Below are positions 42,092 through 51,750 of a stretch of DNA of 64,000 bases, piece by piece. This DNA comes from Desulfonatronum thiodismutans (GTDB lineage: Bacteria > Desulfobacterota > Desulfovibrionia > Desulfovibrionales > Desulfonatronaceae), in assembly GCF_000717475.1 (NCBI RefSeq), contig NZ_JPIK01000010.1, positions 1 through 64,000 on the forward strand. The letters are read 5' to 3'. The notes under the pieces are model-generated. The model was not told the origin of the DNA. It saw nothing but the letters and a program-made list of their open reading frames with translations, and searched no databases. Numbering within the stretch: position 1 is the first letter of the stretch; every line of letters starts with the position of its first letter. The position numbers and the translations under genes are program-made.

Positions 42092-43338
42092 ATGTCTGCA
42101 TGCTCATCTGGAATTATTGGCCGGTTCCGGCAGGTGGGGCTGAATCTCAATGCCGGAAGCTTGTCCATGCTTTATCAAAGCATGAAGTGGACTGCTGTGT
42201 GCTGACTGCGCGTCTTTCGAGAAATACCCCAGTTCAAGACCAAGATGGCAGGAGCCGGGTCCGTCGCATTGCTGTTTTGCAAATGTGGCTTGATGCTGTT
42301 TTGGCATGGAGGGCAGGGCGGAACAAAATCCCAGGGCGAACACAAAAAAAAATACGACCCGCCGACACAGAAGAAGTGTCCTTTTCATCTTTACGGCAAT
42401 CCGTCGAGATGCTGGTGCGCTGGATCAATACCATGAGTTTCATGGTTGGTGCAACGTGCTGGTTGTTCTACCATCGCAAAGAGTTTGATGTAATTCACGT
42501 GCACACAGGGGACTGGTTGGCCGGATATGCAGGCTGGGTTGGGAAATTTCTCCAAATCCCCGTGGTTTGCAAGGCGTCCAATATGCCGGCATTGCCGATA
42601 TTGGACAGATCGGTTCCGTTTCGCAATATTCTCGACAAGTCTCGGCTTCGAATCAACTTTGTTGCTCTTCACGGGGCCATTGAGGATGAATTGGCGGCAA
42701 GAGTATTCCGAAAGGACCAGATCGTTCAGATTCCAAATGGGGTGCTTGTTCCAGAAGCCCCCGTTACATGTGTCAAAGGCGATTATGTGCTGTATGTTGG
42801 AAATTTTTCTCAGGGCAAGGCGCATAAGGCTTTTGACGTCTTGCTCAAGGCATGGGTTTTGGTGATTAAACGGCTTCCGTCAGCGAGGTTGTGCATGGCG
42901 GGAGGAGGGGATGCGACGCCTTGGCGGGAAATGGCCGGCGAACTTGGGTGTGCTCATGCTGTTCACTTTGCGGGGTACATTAAGGATTTGAGCCAACATT
43001 ACCAAAAGGCCTCTGTTTTTGTTTTGCCTTCAAGGCATGAAGGCATGTCAAACGCCCTTTTGGAAGCACAAGCCTGGGGTGTGCCGGCTGTCGTATCCGA
43101 CATTCCTGGTAACCGCGCTGTTGTCAATAATGGGGAGACTGGATTTGTTGCCCCTGTCGGAGACCATATCCGCCTTGCAGAAACCATTTTGTTCCTGCTT
43201 GAGAATTCTAGTAAAAGGCAGGAAATGAGACATAATGCACGGGAGCGCATCATGAAGAATTTTTCAATGGCGATAATTGCTCAAAAATATGTTGATATGT
43301 ACAAGAGTATGGCGAAATTTCCTTCGTCCGGGATCTAA
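42088..43338 (+). CDS. Glycosyltransferase family 4, tandem paralogue A
   Basis: 416 residues. The GT-B fold begins MLIWNYWPVPAGGAESQCRK; the donor-binding domain has VLYVGNFSQGKAHKAFDVLL and VLPSRHEGMSNALLEAQAWG, then VPAVVSDIPGN. It shares these same strings, with few changes, with the gene at 44181, so the two arose by duplication with one gene between them. It likely transfers a sugar to the glycan at the inner face of the membrane. Confidence 0.9.
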   Translation: MNVCMLIWNYWPVPAGGAESQCRKLVHALSKHEVDCCVLTARLSRNTPVQDQDGRSRVRRIAVLQMWLDAVLAWRAGRNKIPGRTQKKIRPADTEEVSFSSLRQSVEMLVRWINTMSFMVGATCWLFYHRKEFDVIHVHTGDWLAGYAGWVGKFLQIPVVCKASNMPALPILDRSVPFRNILDKSRLRINFVALHGAIEDELAARVFRKDQIVQIPNGVLVPEAPVTCVKGDYVLYVGNFSQGKAHKAFDVLLKAWVLVIKRLPSARLCMAGGGDATPWREMAGELGCAHAVHFAGYIKDLSQHYQKASVFVLPSRHEGMSNALLEAQAWGVPAVVSDIPGNRAVVNNGETGFVAPVGDHIRLAETILFLLENSSKRQEMRHNARERIMKNFSMAIIAQKYVDMYKSMAKFPSSGI

Positions 43339-43379
43339 AGAGGAATTATATAATTTGCGAGAGGCTTTCGGTTGGCAAC

Positions 43380-44081
43380 ATGTATATTTTTTTTAAAAAA
43401 CTTGCTCACCATTTCCAAAATGGTTCATGTACCTTTGTGGCCAAGAATCTTTTTTTGGCATTCGTACGGACTGTTGGGAGATATGGCCATATAATAAAAA
43501 GAGATATAGGCAATCGTTTCTTCTATGGAACAGAGGCTCCGACGTTTTGCGAGAGAATATGGGTCGATGCAACAAAGGTGGATTGGTATATCACAAACCA
43601 AGAGATAATCAGAGTCACGGGTGAGCATCGAAATTTAGCCAGTGGAAGGGTTGTTGACTGGAGCAAGTTGAAAGAGTTTAAGCCGTTACGAAATGAATCC
43701 AAGATAGATTTTTGTTACAGACATTGGGATGAAGGGCATTCATGGGATGAACTTGGCTATTATGAATACATGAGCCGCGCTCATCGTCACCGAAACGACA
43801 CGCGGCAAACAATCATTGATCGCTTTGCCATGCTCGACCATGCTTTTGAGCAAAGTCGCGCAACGGGCACGTTGCAAACACGCTCTGAGCTTGACCCTTC
43901 CAGTTTTCGTGAGGAGAGCGGTGTTTTGATACATATCGGAGAAAACGGCGTGCCGTATTTCGGAGGCAATGGTTTCCACAGAATGGCCATTGCAAAAATT
44001 TTGAATTTGAAAAGATTTCCCGCGTGCATTGGGGTGGTCGATAGAGCTGCTATTCCGTTATTGAATCGATACCGTTCGTAA
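43380..44081 (+). CDS. Conserved hypothetical protein between glycosyltransferases
   Basis: 233 residues of unrecognised family. The N-terminus is basic and aromatic without a clear membrane helix. A central KIDFCYRHWDEGHSWDELGY segment and a C-terminal GVPYFGGNGFHRMAIAKILN followed by FPACIGVVD recall ParB-like/sulfiredoxin folds, in which a GxHR motif binds a nucleotide. That resemblance is tentative. Its position between duplicated GT4 genes suggests a role in the same sugar-transfer step. Confidence 0.65.
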   Translation: MYIFFKKLAHHFQNGSCTFVAKNLFLAFVRTVGRYGHIIKRDIGNRFFYGTEAPTFCERIWVDATKVDWYITNQEIIRVTGEHRNLASGRVVDWSKLKEFKPLRNESKIDFCYRHWDEGHSWDELGYYEYMSRAHRHRNDTRQTIIDRFAMLDHAFEQSRATGTLQTRSELDPSSFREESGVLIHIGENGVPYFGGNGFHRMAIAKILNLKRFPACIGVVDRAAIPLLNRYRS

Positions 44082-44180
44082 CTTTTTAACGACTGCTTGG
44101 AGTTTCTGTTTTGAGAGTTTATTGCGCATATTTTCATCCAGGTCTGCATAGCTCTAAGGTTTTCCAAGGAAGTTATTGCC

Positions 44181-45425
44181 GTGAGTTATGACTTAAAGGT
44201 CGCCATGCTTATCTGGAGCTATTGGCCTGGCCATGAAGGTGGTGCTGAGCGGCAGTGTCGAAAAATTATCCCATATCTGGAGCGTCGAGGAATTCAGGTT
44301 GTTGTCTGGACGGCGAGGACGCAGAGAAAGCAACGCCGGAGGGAAATGGTTGGTGATCATGAGATAGTTCGCATGGGAAGGGCTGTTCCACTTATGACCG
44401 CAGCCCGTGGGTGGGTGGAAAAACTGTTGGCGATTGTTCTTCGGAGAACGAACCTCCAGGGGCGTGGCCAAGCACTCAGACGAGAGGCGTTATTGTTTTG
44501 GCTTGGTTTGCCGCTGATGTTCATAGCCAAAGCCATTTTCTTGCTGGAGTTGTGGTTTTGGCTGCGTAGGGCTGAAAACCGCCCTGACGTAATACATGTC
44601 CACGAGTCTTCCTGGCTGGCTGGAGCCGCGGCATTTTTTGCCCGGCGTTATGGAATCCCTGTCTTGGCCAAAACGGCGTTATACCCTGCGTGGAATGTTC
44701 TGGGTTATGATGTCCCAATGAGACGCACCTTTTCGAAAGCCCGACGGGAATGCCATTTTGCTGCTCTGGCCCCGTATCTTGCCGAGGATCTCATCACTCA
44801 CGGAGTCCCTCGGGAGCGAATTTTCGAGGTACCTAATGGAGTTGAGATACCGGAGCGAATCGCTGATTTTTCTTCAGAGAAAGTTGTTTTGTTCGTAGCC
44901 AATTTCTCCCAGGGCGTGGAGCACAAAGCGTTCGATGTTTTATTGAATGCGTGGAATATTGTTGTTAGGGAGGAGCCTTCAGCGTTGCTGAAAATATTGG
45001 GTGGGGGAGATCGTACTCAATGGGAAAACATGGTTAAGTTTTTGCGATTGGAATCTTCAGTGGATTTTGTTGGATGGGTTGATGCTCCTTCAGAGCATTA
45101 TCGTCTTTCCTCAATATTTGTTTTACCATCAGGTCGAGAGGGGATATCCAATGCTTTGTTGGAGGCGCAGAGCTACGGACTTCCCTGTGTTGTTTCAGAT
45201 ATCCCAGGAAATATTGCAATAATAGAGCATGGAGTAAATGGAATCGTTGTTTCAGCTGGAAATGTCGAGCAGCTTGCAAAAGCAATTCTGCTTTTACTAA
45301 GCGATTCAGAATTGATTAAAAAAATGGGATATGCTGGTCGATATAAAATGATTAAGAATTTTAATCTGCAAAATGTTGCGGATATTATTGTAAATGTTTA
45401 TGAGAAAATTTATTTTGTGCGTTAA
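44181..45425 (+). CDS. Glycosyltransferase family 4, tandem paralogue B
   Basis: 414 residues from a GTG at 44181 with AAGGAAG upstream (ATG at 44205 is possible). It begins VAMLIWSYWPGHEGGAERQC and has VLFVANFSQGVEHKAFDVLL plus VLPSGREGISNALLEAQSYG, then LPCVVSDIPGN, matching the gene at 42088. A hydrophobic stretch MFIAKAIFLLELWFWL near 115-130 suggests peripheral membrane association. The 3' third is AT-rich. Confidence 0.9.
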   Translation: MSYDLKVAMLIWSYWPGHEGGAERQCRKIIPYLERRGIQVVVWTARTQRKQRRREMVGDHEIVRMGRAVPLMTAARGWVEKLLAIVLRRTNLQGRGQALRREALLFWLGLPLMFIAKAIFLLELWFWLRRAENRPDVIHVHESSWLAGAAAFFARRYGIPVLAKTALYPAWNVLGYDVPMRRTFSKARRECHFAALAPYLAEDLITHGVPRERIFEVPNGVEIPERIADFSSEKVVLFVANFSQGVEHKAFDVLLNAWNIVVREEPSALLKILGGGDRTQWENMVKFLRLESSVDFVGWVDAPSEHYRLSSIFVLPSGREGISNALLEAQSYGLPCVVSDIPGNIAIIEHGVNGIVVSAGNVEQLAKAILLLLSDSELIKKMGYAGRYKMIKNFNLQNVADIIVNVYEKIYFVR

Positions 45426-45465
45426 TCGATTGAAACTCATAAAGATGGATTGCATGTTGTAAAAA

Positions 45466-46320
45466 ATGTTTTATTTAAAAAAAAATTTCTTAGTAGATTT
45501 TATTGGTCAATCTGGAAGTGGAAAAAGTACAATAATAGAGCTTGTTGCAGATAGTATCAACAAAAGCATAGCACTATCTGGAAGTAGATGTTATGTGGCG
45601 CGTAACGTTGATTTTTTTTCATATTTTATGATTTTTAATTTTCTTTTGCATCATCCGCGGATACTAAAATATTATAAGCTAATTTGCAAAAATAGTAAGC
45701 TTAGTATTCCGATATATTCGCGTTGGATTTTGCTTCTTGCAAGACATTCTTGGTATAAGAATAGTTTTTCATTTTATAAAGAAAATACTATATATCTTTT
45801 TGATGAAGGCTTGGTGCACCATTTGCCAAAATGGAGTGACAATGTGTCTGACGATTTTTTATTATCCTGTTCATTGCCGAACATTGTAGTGCAGCTTAAT
45901 ACAAATCCAATACAGGCAATTTATAGAAAATTGAATAGATCGAAGCCTTTGGGCCAGCATAAAATTAAGAAAGGGAAAAGGAAGTTTGAGAAAGCACTTC
46001 AATTGACGAAAATTCTCTTAAAAGAGCAGAAAGATGATGATGTTCGGATATTTTTAAGAGACTGGTCAATGAAAAATTGTTATACATCTTTTACAGATTT
46101 TGAAATTAATTCTATTTTATATCGTGCAAAAGATAATAGTTTTAAAGAAAAAAAAATGATTTTTAGAAAATCTAGCACGGACTCATTGCGGGTTTCTCTT
46201 GAAAAAAATGGCATTTCATTTTTGAAATTTGATACAAGTGATAATTTTTTAATGGATAGTGTTGTTCATTCTATTTCTTGTAAAATTGTCGAACACATTA
46301 AAAATTATACTAATGTTTAA
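45466..46320 (+). CDS. P-loop kinase-like protein, copy 3
   Basis: 284 residues, strongly AT-rich. Walker A is VDFIGQSGSGKSTIIELVAD (10-29). FDEGLVHHLPKW (112-123) corresponds to the (D/E)EG motif of copies 1 and 2, and NIVVQLNTNPIQAIYRKLNR to their TP strand. Residues 155-230 hold a Lys-rich insertion. Unlike the other two copies it is not followed by asnB but by a membrane protein gene that begins inside its last codons. Substrate unknown. Confidence 0.72.
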   Translation: MFYLKKNFLVDFIGQSGSGKSTIIELVADSINKSIALSGSRCYVARNVDFFSYFMIFNFLLHHPRILKYYKLICKNSKLSIPIYSRWILLLARHSWYKNSFSFYKENTIYLFDEGLVHHLPKWSDNVSDDFLLSCSLPNIVVQLNTNPIQAIYRKLNRSKPLGQHKIKKGKRKFEKALQLTKILLKEQKDDDVRIFLRDWSMKNCYTSFTDFEINSILYRAKDNSFKEKKMIFRKSSTDSLRVSLEKNGISFLKFDTSDNFLMDSVVHSISCKIVEHIKNYTNV

Positions 46321-47623
46321 ATTTAAAGGGAATTTTTGGCAAATCGCCATTTATTTTATTTGCCTGGCGCTTCATGTCGTCTATTTATTTGTATTGTTGT
46401 ATTTAGCGCCGCTTGATCAATGGAACTGGCAGAGTGGGGACACGGGATCGTATCTTCGTCCTGCGGAATCATTTCTGCAGGAAGGCGTGTTTGCCCGCCA
46501 TGGAGAGCCTGATTATCGGAGGACTATTGGGTATCCGCTTTTTCTCGCAGGGACGCTCAAAGTGGCAGAAGTCACGGGTGTCGAATGGCGAATTGTGGTT
46601 TATGCCGCGCAGGCTCTGATGTTTGCCCTTGCCTATCCGGCTATTTTTATTATCGCGACCACATTGTTTGGCATGGGGTGCCGCTCAGCATTGGCATGTG
46701 TTGCCTTGACCATCTTATGCGGGGCTTTTGTCAGTTATGTGCCCATCATCCTGTCCGATGCCTTGTTTGCAACGACGTTAATCTGCGGAGTCGCCTGTGG
46801 ATTGATGGCATTGGAACGTCGTAGCCTTGCCTGGGGCATGGCCCATCTTGCTTTAATCACCTATGCCGCGAATGTGCGGCCCATGCTGGCTTTTTTTCCG
46901 CTTGCGGCTGTTTGCATGCATTGGGCTTTGGTCAAGAGCCGAGGGTGGGCCGAAGAGCGCGGTGTCCGAGTTTTAATCGTGTTTATGTTCGTGACCACCT
47001 TGGTGGGCGTGCAAACCCCGGCATTGCGGAACTGGGTGAATCATGGCGTGTTCACACCGACGGAAATCGGTTCGATCAACCTCTATGATTATCTGGCCAA
47101 GGACGTATTAAGAATGAAGGGGCAGACGGATCGATATGAGGAGACACGAGAGCGTATCCAGCAACTTGCAGGGGCGGAGAATCTTGAAAAACGGATAGCT
47201 TTTCGAAAGCAGGAAGCCTTGCAGGTTTACTATGAATATCCTTTAGAGACGGCTGGATTCCTGAGTTACTTTACAGTTGTAAATTCTATCGAGATGCACT
47301 GGCAGAACTTTTTCTATCTGTTCAAGCAAACATGGCATCGTGATTATGAAGATGGTTCCGTTTTGTGGAGTCCAATTCCTTTTTTGTTAGCCATTTTTTT
47401 TATTATATTTTATGGCAATGTTTACTTAATCGCTCTGTTGCAATTTCTAGTCTCAAGAAAGAATATCTATGTCTTTCTTTCCATTTTTTTCTTCATAATT
47501 CCGTATGCATTTTGTGGGACAAATTACCAGGGTGCCCGTTTTAGGCTTTGGCTGGAGCCTTTTGTTCTTATGGCTTTTGTATTTCAATTAGTTAACATTA
47601 AAGAAAAATTTCTGACAAGGTAA
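46313..47623 (+). CDS. GT-C-like multispanning membrane protein
   Basis: 436 residues from the ATG at 46313, which overlaps the previous stop by eight bases. About ten to eleven membrane helices are visible. The first periplasmic loop, NWQSGDTGSYLRPAESFLQE, with a later DYRRTIGYPLFLAGTLKVAE, is typical of GT39/ArnT-like lipid-sugar-dependent glycosyltransferases, where the loop Asp is catalytic. It would act in the periplasm on polyprenyl-phosphate sugars. Sequence specificity cannot be assigned. Confidence 0.78.
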   Translation: MFKFKGNFWQIAIYFICLALHVVYLFVLLYLAPLDQWNWQSGDTGSYLRPAESFLQEGVFARHGEPDYRRTIGYPLFLAGTLKVAEVTGVEWRIVVYAAQALMFALAYPAIFIIATTLFGMGCRSALACVALTILCGAFVSYVPIILSDALFATTLICGVACGLMALERRSLAWGMAHLALITYAANVRPMLAFFPLAAVCMHWALVKSRGWAEERGVRVLIVFMFVTTLVGVQTPALRNWVNHGVFTPTEIGSINLYDYLAKDVLRMKGQTDRYEETRERIQQLAGAENLEKRIAFRKQEALQVYYEYPLETAGFLSYFTVVNSIEMHWQNFFYLFKQTWHRDYEDGSVLWSPIPFLLAIFFIIFYGNVYLIALLQFLVSRKNIYVFLSIFFFIIPYAFCGTNYQGARFRLWLEPFVLMAFVFQLVNIKEKFLTR

Positions 47624-47628
47624 TTACA

Positions 47629-48735
47629 ATGGGTTCTTATTCCACACAAGTTTCTTTATCATTAGTCATCCCCTGCTATAACGAAGAGAAAACGCTGCAA
47701 AAATGTGTTGAAAGAGTTCAGGGCATTGCCGATACATGGCTCAACCTGGAATTGATCATAGTTGATGACTGTTCACGGGACAGCAGCGTGCAGGTGGCGG
47801 AGGAACTTGTCAGGCGGTATGACAATGTACGGCTTCTGCGCCATGACAAGAACCAGGGCAAAGGTGCAGCCTTGCGCACCGGCTTTGCCCAGGCTTCCGG
47901 GGATTTCGTAGGCGTTCAGGACGCGGACCTGGAGTATGACCCCATGGACCTGCGCCGGCTTGTTGTGCCGTTGGCTGAAGGCCGCGCGGACGTTGTCTTC
48001 GGTTCCCGTTATCTTTATTCAGGGGAGCGTCGTGTCCTGTATTTTTGGCACAGCCAAATGAACAGGGTCTTGACGTTCCTCTCGAACATGTTCAGCGACC
48101 TCGGGCTCACGGACATGGAGACCTGCTACAAGCTCTTCCGGCGTGAAATTATCCAGTCAATACCCATTGAAGAGAATCGTTTCGGATTTGAACCCGAAAT
48201 AGTGGCCAAAATCGGGGACAGAGGGTGCCGTGTCTACGAGATGCCTGTTTCCTATCAGGGCCGGACGTATGCGGAAGGCAAAAAAATAAATTGGAAAGAT
48301 GGAGTTCGCGCACTCTATTGTATTTTGCACTACGGAGCGCACAGGTCGCCCCTGCCCATGCAATTCTTGATCTATGTTTTCATCGGCGGCATAGCCGCGG
48401 TGTTTAATCTTCTGCTTTTTCTCCTTCTCATGCCGCACCTTTCCGTTGGATTTTCGGCAATCACAGCGTTTTATGCCGCGGCGGCAGTGAATTACTGGCT
48501 GTGCACCCATCTTTTGTTCAAAAAGCATGTTCGCTGGAAATCGTGGACCGAACAGGCTGTGTACTATGCGGCTGTAACCGCTATTGCCGTCGTGGACATG
48601 ACAATGACCAAAGGATTGATAGCCATTGGCATGACAGCGGCAGGCTCAAAGCTGGCCGCCTCCGGCATTGGCCTGATCCTCAACTTCCTGGCCAGGCGTT
48701 ATTTGGTATTCCCGGAAAAGCGGGTGAAAGTGTGA
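47629..48735 (+). CDS. Dolichyl-phosphate-type GT2 fused to GtrA-like membrane domain
   Basis: 368 residues. Residues 1-235 are a DPM1-like GT2: SLVIPCYNEEKTLQKCVERV, IIVDDCSRDSSVQVAEEL, VGVQDADLEYDPMDLRRLVV and METCYKLFRREIIQSI. Residues about 245-365 hold four membrane helices of the GtrA/DPMS type (FLIYVFIGGIAAVFNLLLFL). Such proteins make and probably help flip an undecaprenyl-phosphate hexose used by GT-C enzymes. That fits the many GT-C-like genes around it. Stop overlaps the next gene by GTGA. Confidence 0.9.
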   Translation: MGSYSTQVSLSLVIPCYNEEKTLQKCVERVQGIADTWLNLELIIVDDCSRDSSVQVAEELVRRYDNVRLLRHDKNQGKGAALRTGFAQASGDFVGVQDADLEYDPMDLRRLVVPLAEGRADVVFGSRYLYSGERRVLYFWHSQMNRVLTFLSNMFSDLGLTDMETCYKLFRREIIQSIPIEENRFGFEPEIVAKIGDRGCRVYEMPVSYQGRTYAEGKKINWKDGVRALYCILHYGAHRSPLPMQFLIYVFIGGIAAVFNLLLFLLLMPHLSVGFSAITAFYAAAAVNYWLCTHLLFKKHVRWKSWTEQAVYYAAVTAIAVVDMTMTKGLIAIGMTAAGSKLAASGIGLILNFLARRYLVFPEKRVKV

Positions 48736-50474
48736 CTTCAGATGACCAGCAATCTTCATCCTGGGCCGCACTGATCCAGAGCATGCCGCTTATGCTCACG
48801 GTCGGCGCCGGGTTCCTTCTCGCATTGGCCGCGGCTGTTTCCCTGCAACTGCACGACGACTCTTTTGCGCATTTCGTGCGCAGCATTCAACATGTTGCTG
48901 GCTTTTCATGGAATGATTTCGTGCTGGACACCTGGAACCGGCCCTTGCCGACCCTGATCTACGGAATCGTCGGACAGCTGGGAATTTTTCCGGCCCGGGC
49001 CGCAAGCGTGGCCCTGGTCGTCGCCATGGCCTACTGTGTTCATCGCAGCGCCCAAACCTTATGGGGGACAAAGTTTCCGGCCATAGCGACGCTGGCGTTT
49101 GTTCTGGCCCAGAGCGCGCTTTTGACCCATGCCCACTTGACCATGACCGAGCAGTTGGCCGCTTCTTTTCTGGGCATGGGCTTGTTTTTGATACTTTCAG
49201 GCCGTTTCTATCTTGGTGCAGTCCTCTGGGGCTTGATGCCCCTGGCTCGGGCAGAGACCGTGCTCTTTTTGGCATGGCTTAGTCTTTGCGTTTTGTGGCT
49301 TTTTGTTCAACGCCATGGGCTTGGGGAAGCCTGTAGAAAGATCATCCCATGGGGGATCTTCGCCTGGGCACCGTTTGGCATTTGGTGGGTTTCCGGCTTC
49401 TTGATCAAGGGCGAGCTGGGGTGGATGACCCCTGGTTATGTCTATCTGCGTTCGTTTCCACCGGACTCGTTCTGGTTGATCAACGGGTTCAGCGGCTTGC
49501 CTTCCGCGTTGCAGGCACCGCTGATTTTTTTGTCCATCGTCGGGCTCTGTGGGGTTGTTTCCGGCATCAAATCCAGGGAAACATTTTTTTTATCCAACCT
49601 GCCTTTGTGGGGCATGGCCTTGGGTTGTATCCTGATCCACTTGGTTTTCGTCTCTCTTGTGGTGGTTTATCCACGGAGCAGCGGTTGGGCGGATATCGGC
49701 TTGGCGGCGATCAATTACAGAAACTACGTGAATATTGCTCCACTGCTGGCGCTGCTCGTCTATGGCGGTGCGCACATGCTTCTGAGTGCCGTGCCGATGG
49801 CGCGACGTGTTCGCTTTGCGGCATTGTTGGCGACACTCCTCCTGTTGATTGCGTTTTGGCTCTTCCACTGGCGGCTCAAGTTCGGGCCGGACTGGATCAT
49901 TGCCGCCTGGTGCGTGGTGCAGGGGGGCTTTGCTCTGTTGGCCTATTGGTGTTTCTGGCCGCCCAGGGGCAAGGCTTCATTTGCTTGGCTCAAAGTGGCC
50001 GGCGTGTGCCTCCTGGCCGGATTTCTTTCATACCCATTTTACTGGTACCCGTTGCGGTTTCAGGACAGAGCGGAAATCATGCACCGTGAGTTGGGTGCCT
50101 GGTTGCAGCAGAACGAGCCCAAACCCTGGCCGAGGATCATTCAGGACTTGTCCGGAAGCGGAGCTTCGGAGTGGTTGTGGGATGTTGAACCCGGGAGCAC
50201 ACTTTGGAGCTATCCAGCCCAGTTTGGGCGTCGGATTGCCGCGGCCGCGCCGGGGACGCTCATTGTCCTGGAAACAGATTCTTCGGGCGTCCCGCTAGGC
50301 AAGTATCCCCGTGACCTTGTGCAGGTGCTGCAAGCCCCTGGGTTTGAAATGACGGCGATATACCTTCCGGATAAGCCATTGGGACGATTGGAGTATGTGT
50401 TGACCAATTTTTCCAGGTATAACAAGTTAACCGGTTGGATAATATTTAGGAAAGACATCGATACTGTCAGGTAA
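48732..50474 (+). CDS. Large GT-C-like membrane protein
   Basis: 580 residues from the GTG at 48732 overlapping the GtrA-fusion stop; the longer reading upstream is a shadow of that gene. Roughly twelve membrane helices fill residues 15-470, and a periplasmic C-terminal domain (480-580: IMHRELGAWLQQNEPKPWPR) follows. The first loop has LHDDSFAHFVRSIQHV, like GT39/GT83-type glycosyltransferases. Probable periplasmic transferase using a polyprenyl-P-sugar. Confidence 0.75.
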   Translation: MTSDDQQSSSWAALIQSMPLMLTVGAGFLLALAAAVSLQLHDDSFAHFVRSIQHVAGFSWNDFVLDTWNRPLPTLIYGIVGQLGIFPARAASVALVVAMAYCVHRSAQTLWGTKFPAIATLAFVLAQSALLTHAHLTMTEQLAASFLGMGLFLILSGRFYLGAVLWGLMPLARAETVLFLAWLSLCVLWLFVQRHGLGEACRKIIPWGIFAWAPFGIWWVSGFLIKGELGWMTPGYVYLRSFPPDSFWLINGFSGLPSALQAPLIFLSIVGLCGVVSGIKSRETFFLSNLPLWGMALGCILIHLVFVSLVVVYPRSSGWADIGLAAINYRNYVNIAPLLALLVYGGAHMLLSAVPMARRVRFAALLATLLLLIAFWLFHWRLKFGPDWIIAAWCVVQGGFALLAYWCFWPPRGKASFAWLKVAGVCLLAGFLSYPFYWYPLRFQDRAEIMHRELGAWLQQNEPKPWPRIIQDLSGSGASEWLWDVEPGSTLWSYPAQFGRRIAAAAPGTLIVLETDSSGVPLGKYPRDLVQVLQAPGFEMTAIYLPDKPLGRLEYVLTNFSRYNKLTGWIIFRKDIDTVR

Positions 50475-50484
50475 GGAAAGCTTT

Positions 50485-51669
50485 GTGAATATCTTGTTTT
50501 TATTCGATGCAGAGGCGTTTGGCGGGCATGAGATCACTGCATTGGCGGCAATGGAGGGGCTTGCCGATGACGCTAGATATTCAGTAACTGCTTTGCATAC
50601 CAAACGAAATCAACACTTGATAACTGCCCTGAAGGAATTGTCCCGGCGCTACACTCGGGTCCGGACAGTTTTTGTGACAGTGAATAATTGCTTCTCAGAA
50701 TCTGTTGACGCTCTGCGGCATGGAGGTCGTACTCGCACAATTGCTCATGCAATCCGTTCTTTGAATCCGGAGTTGGTTGTCAATGTCCAGGGATTCATAA
50801 CAATCGGGCTTTGCGCCACGGCGGCATGTCGGCTTTTGGGCGTCCCGGTTGTTTCATATGTCCCGATGGTTCATAAGCTCTGGCGTATTCGCCCCTCAGT
50901 GATGTCCTTTGTTCATGACGTTGCGAACCGATACTGGTATTCATGTCCTTCGGCATATATTACAACCAGCGAAAGAATGAAAATTAAGCTTACGCATGAG
51001 CATTGCGTGGATGTAAAAAAGGTTGGTGTCGCTGAGTATGGACCGAATATTTCGACTCTTCCAGCAATCGATAAAAATGCGGCCAGGGCTGAGTTGGGCT
51101 GGTCAAATGGATATCATGTCGGCATTGTTGGAAGAATTGAGTTTGTCCAAAAGAGACAAGATTTTTTGATTCGTGCTATATCAAAGTATCAAAAAGAACT
51201 TCGAGGGCTCCAGTTTGTGATCGTAGGTGACGGGCCAAACTTGGATGATGCTGTTCAGTTGGTCCACAAACACAATCTTGGAGAGATGATTCGCTTCATG
51301 GAATGGCAAAGCGACATGTGGAGGGTTTACCCAGCATTGGATGCTTTGCTCCTGCCCTCAAGATATGAGGGGGTGCCTCTCGTGATGATGGAGGCTATGT
51401 TTTATCGGGTTCCAGTATTGGCTTCTAATGTGGATGGTATGCGTGACTTCTTGCCTGTTGAGTGTTTGTTTCGTGAGGGGTGTGATTCGGATATGATATC
51501 AAAAATGAAAAAACTGTCCACCACTGTGACCTCTGAAACGCTGGACCAGCTTGCCGGTCTCGTCAGGGATAGACTTAATACCAAGATTTTTCGCGACTCC
51601 TTTGTTCGAGAAATTTTGCGGATCCACGAACTGTTGACAATAAAAACGGATAGCACTCAAGTCCTTTAA
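50485..51669 (+). CDS. Glycosyltransferase family 4
   Basis: 394 residues from a GTG with AAGGA seven bases upstream. It starts ILFLFDAEAFGGHEITALAA and has a GT-B donor domain: VGIVGRIEFVQKRQDFLIRA, FVIVGDGPNLDDAVQLVHKH and LLPSRYEGVPLVMMEAMFYR. A retaining cytosolic glycosyltransferase of the polysaccharide pathway. Confidence 0.9.
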   Translation: MNILFLFDAEAFGGHEITALAAMEGLADDARYSVTALHTKRNQHLITALKELSRRYTRVRTVFVTVNNCFSESVDALRHGGRTRTIAHAIRSLNPELVVNVQGFITIGLCATAACRLLGVPVVSYVPMVHKLWRIRPSVMSFVHDVANRYWYSCPSAYITTSERMKIKLTHEHCVDVKKVGVAEYGPNISTLPAIDKNAARAELGWSNGYHVGIVGRIEFVQKRQDFLIRAISKYQKELRGLQFVIVGDGPNLDDAVQLVHKHNLGEMIRFMEWQSDMWRVYPALDALLLPSRYEGVPLVMMEAMFYRVPVLASNVDGMRDFLPVECLFREGCDSDMISKMKKLSTTVTSETLDQLAGLVRDRLNTKIFRDSFVREILRIHELLTIKTDSTQVL

Positions 51670-51750
51670 CATCCTGTGGATTTAGAATTTGTCAATACTC
51701 TGTAACACCGTCGACTTGCAGGTTTTTGTTGGCAAACGTTGAGATCATTC

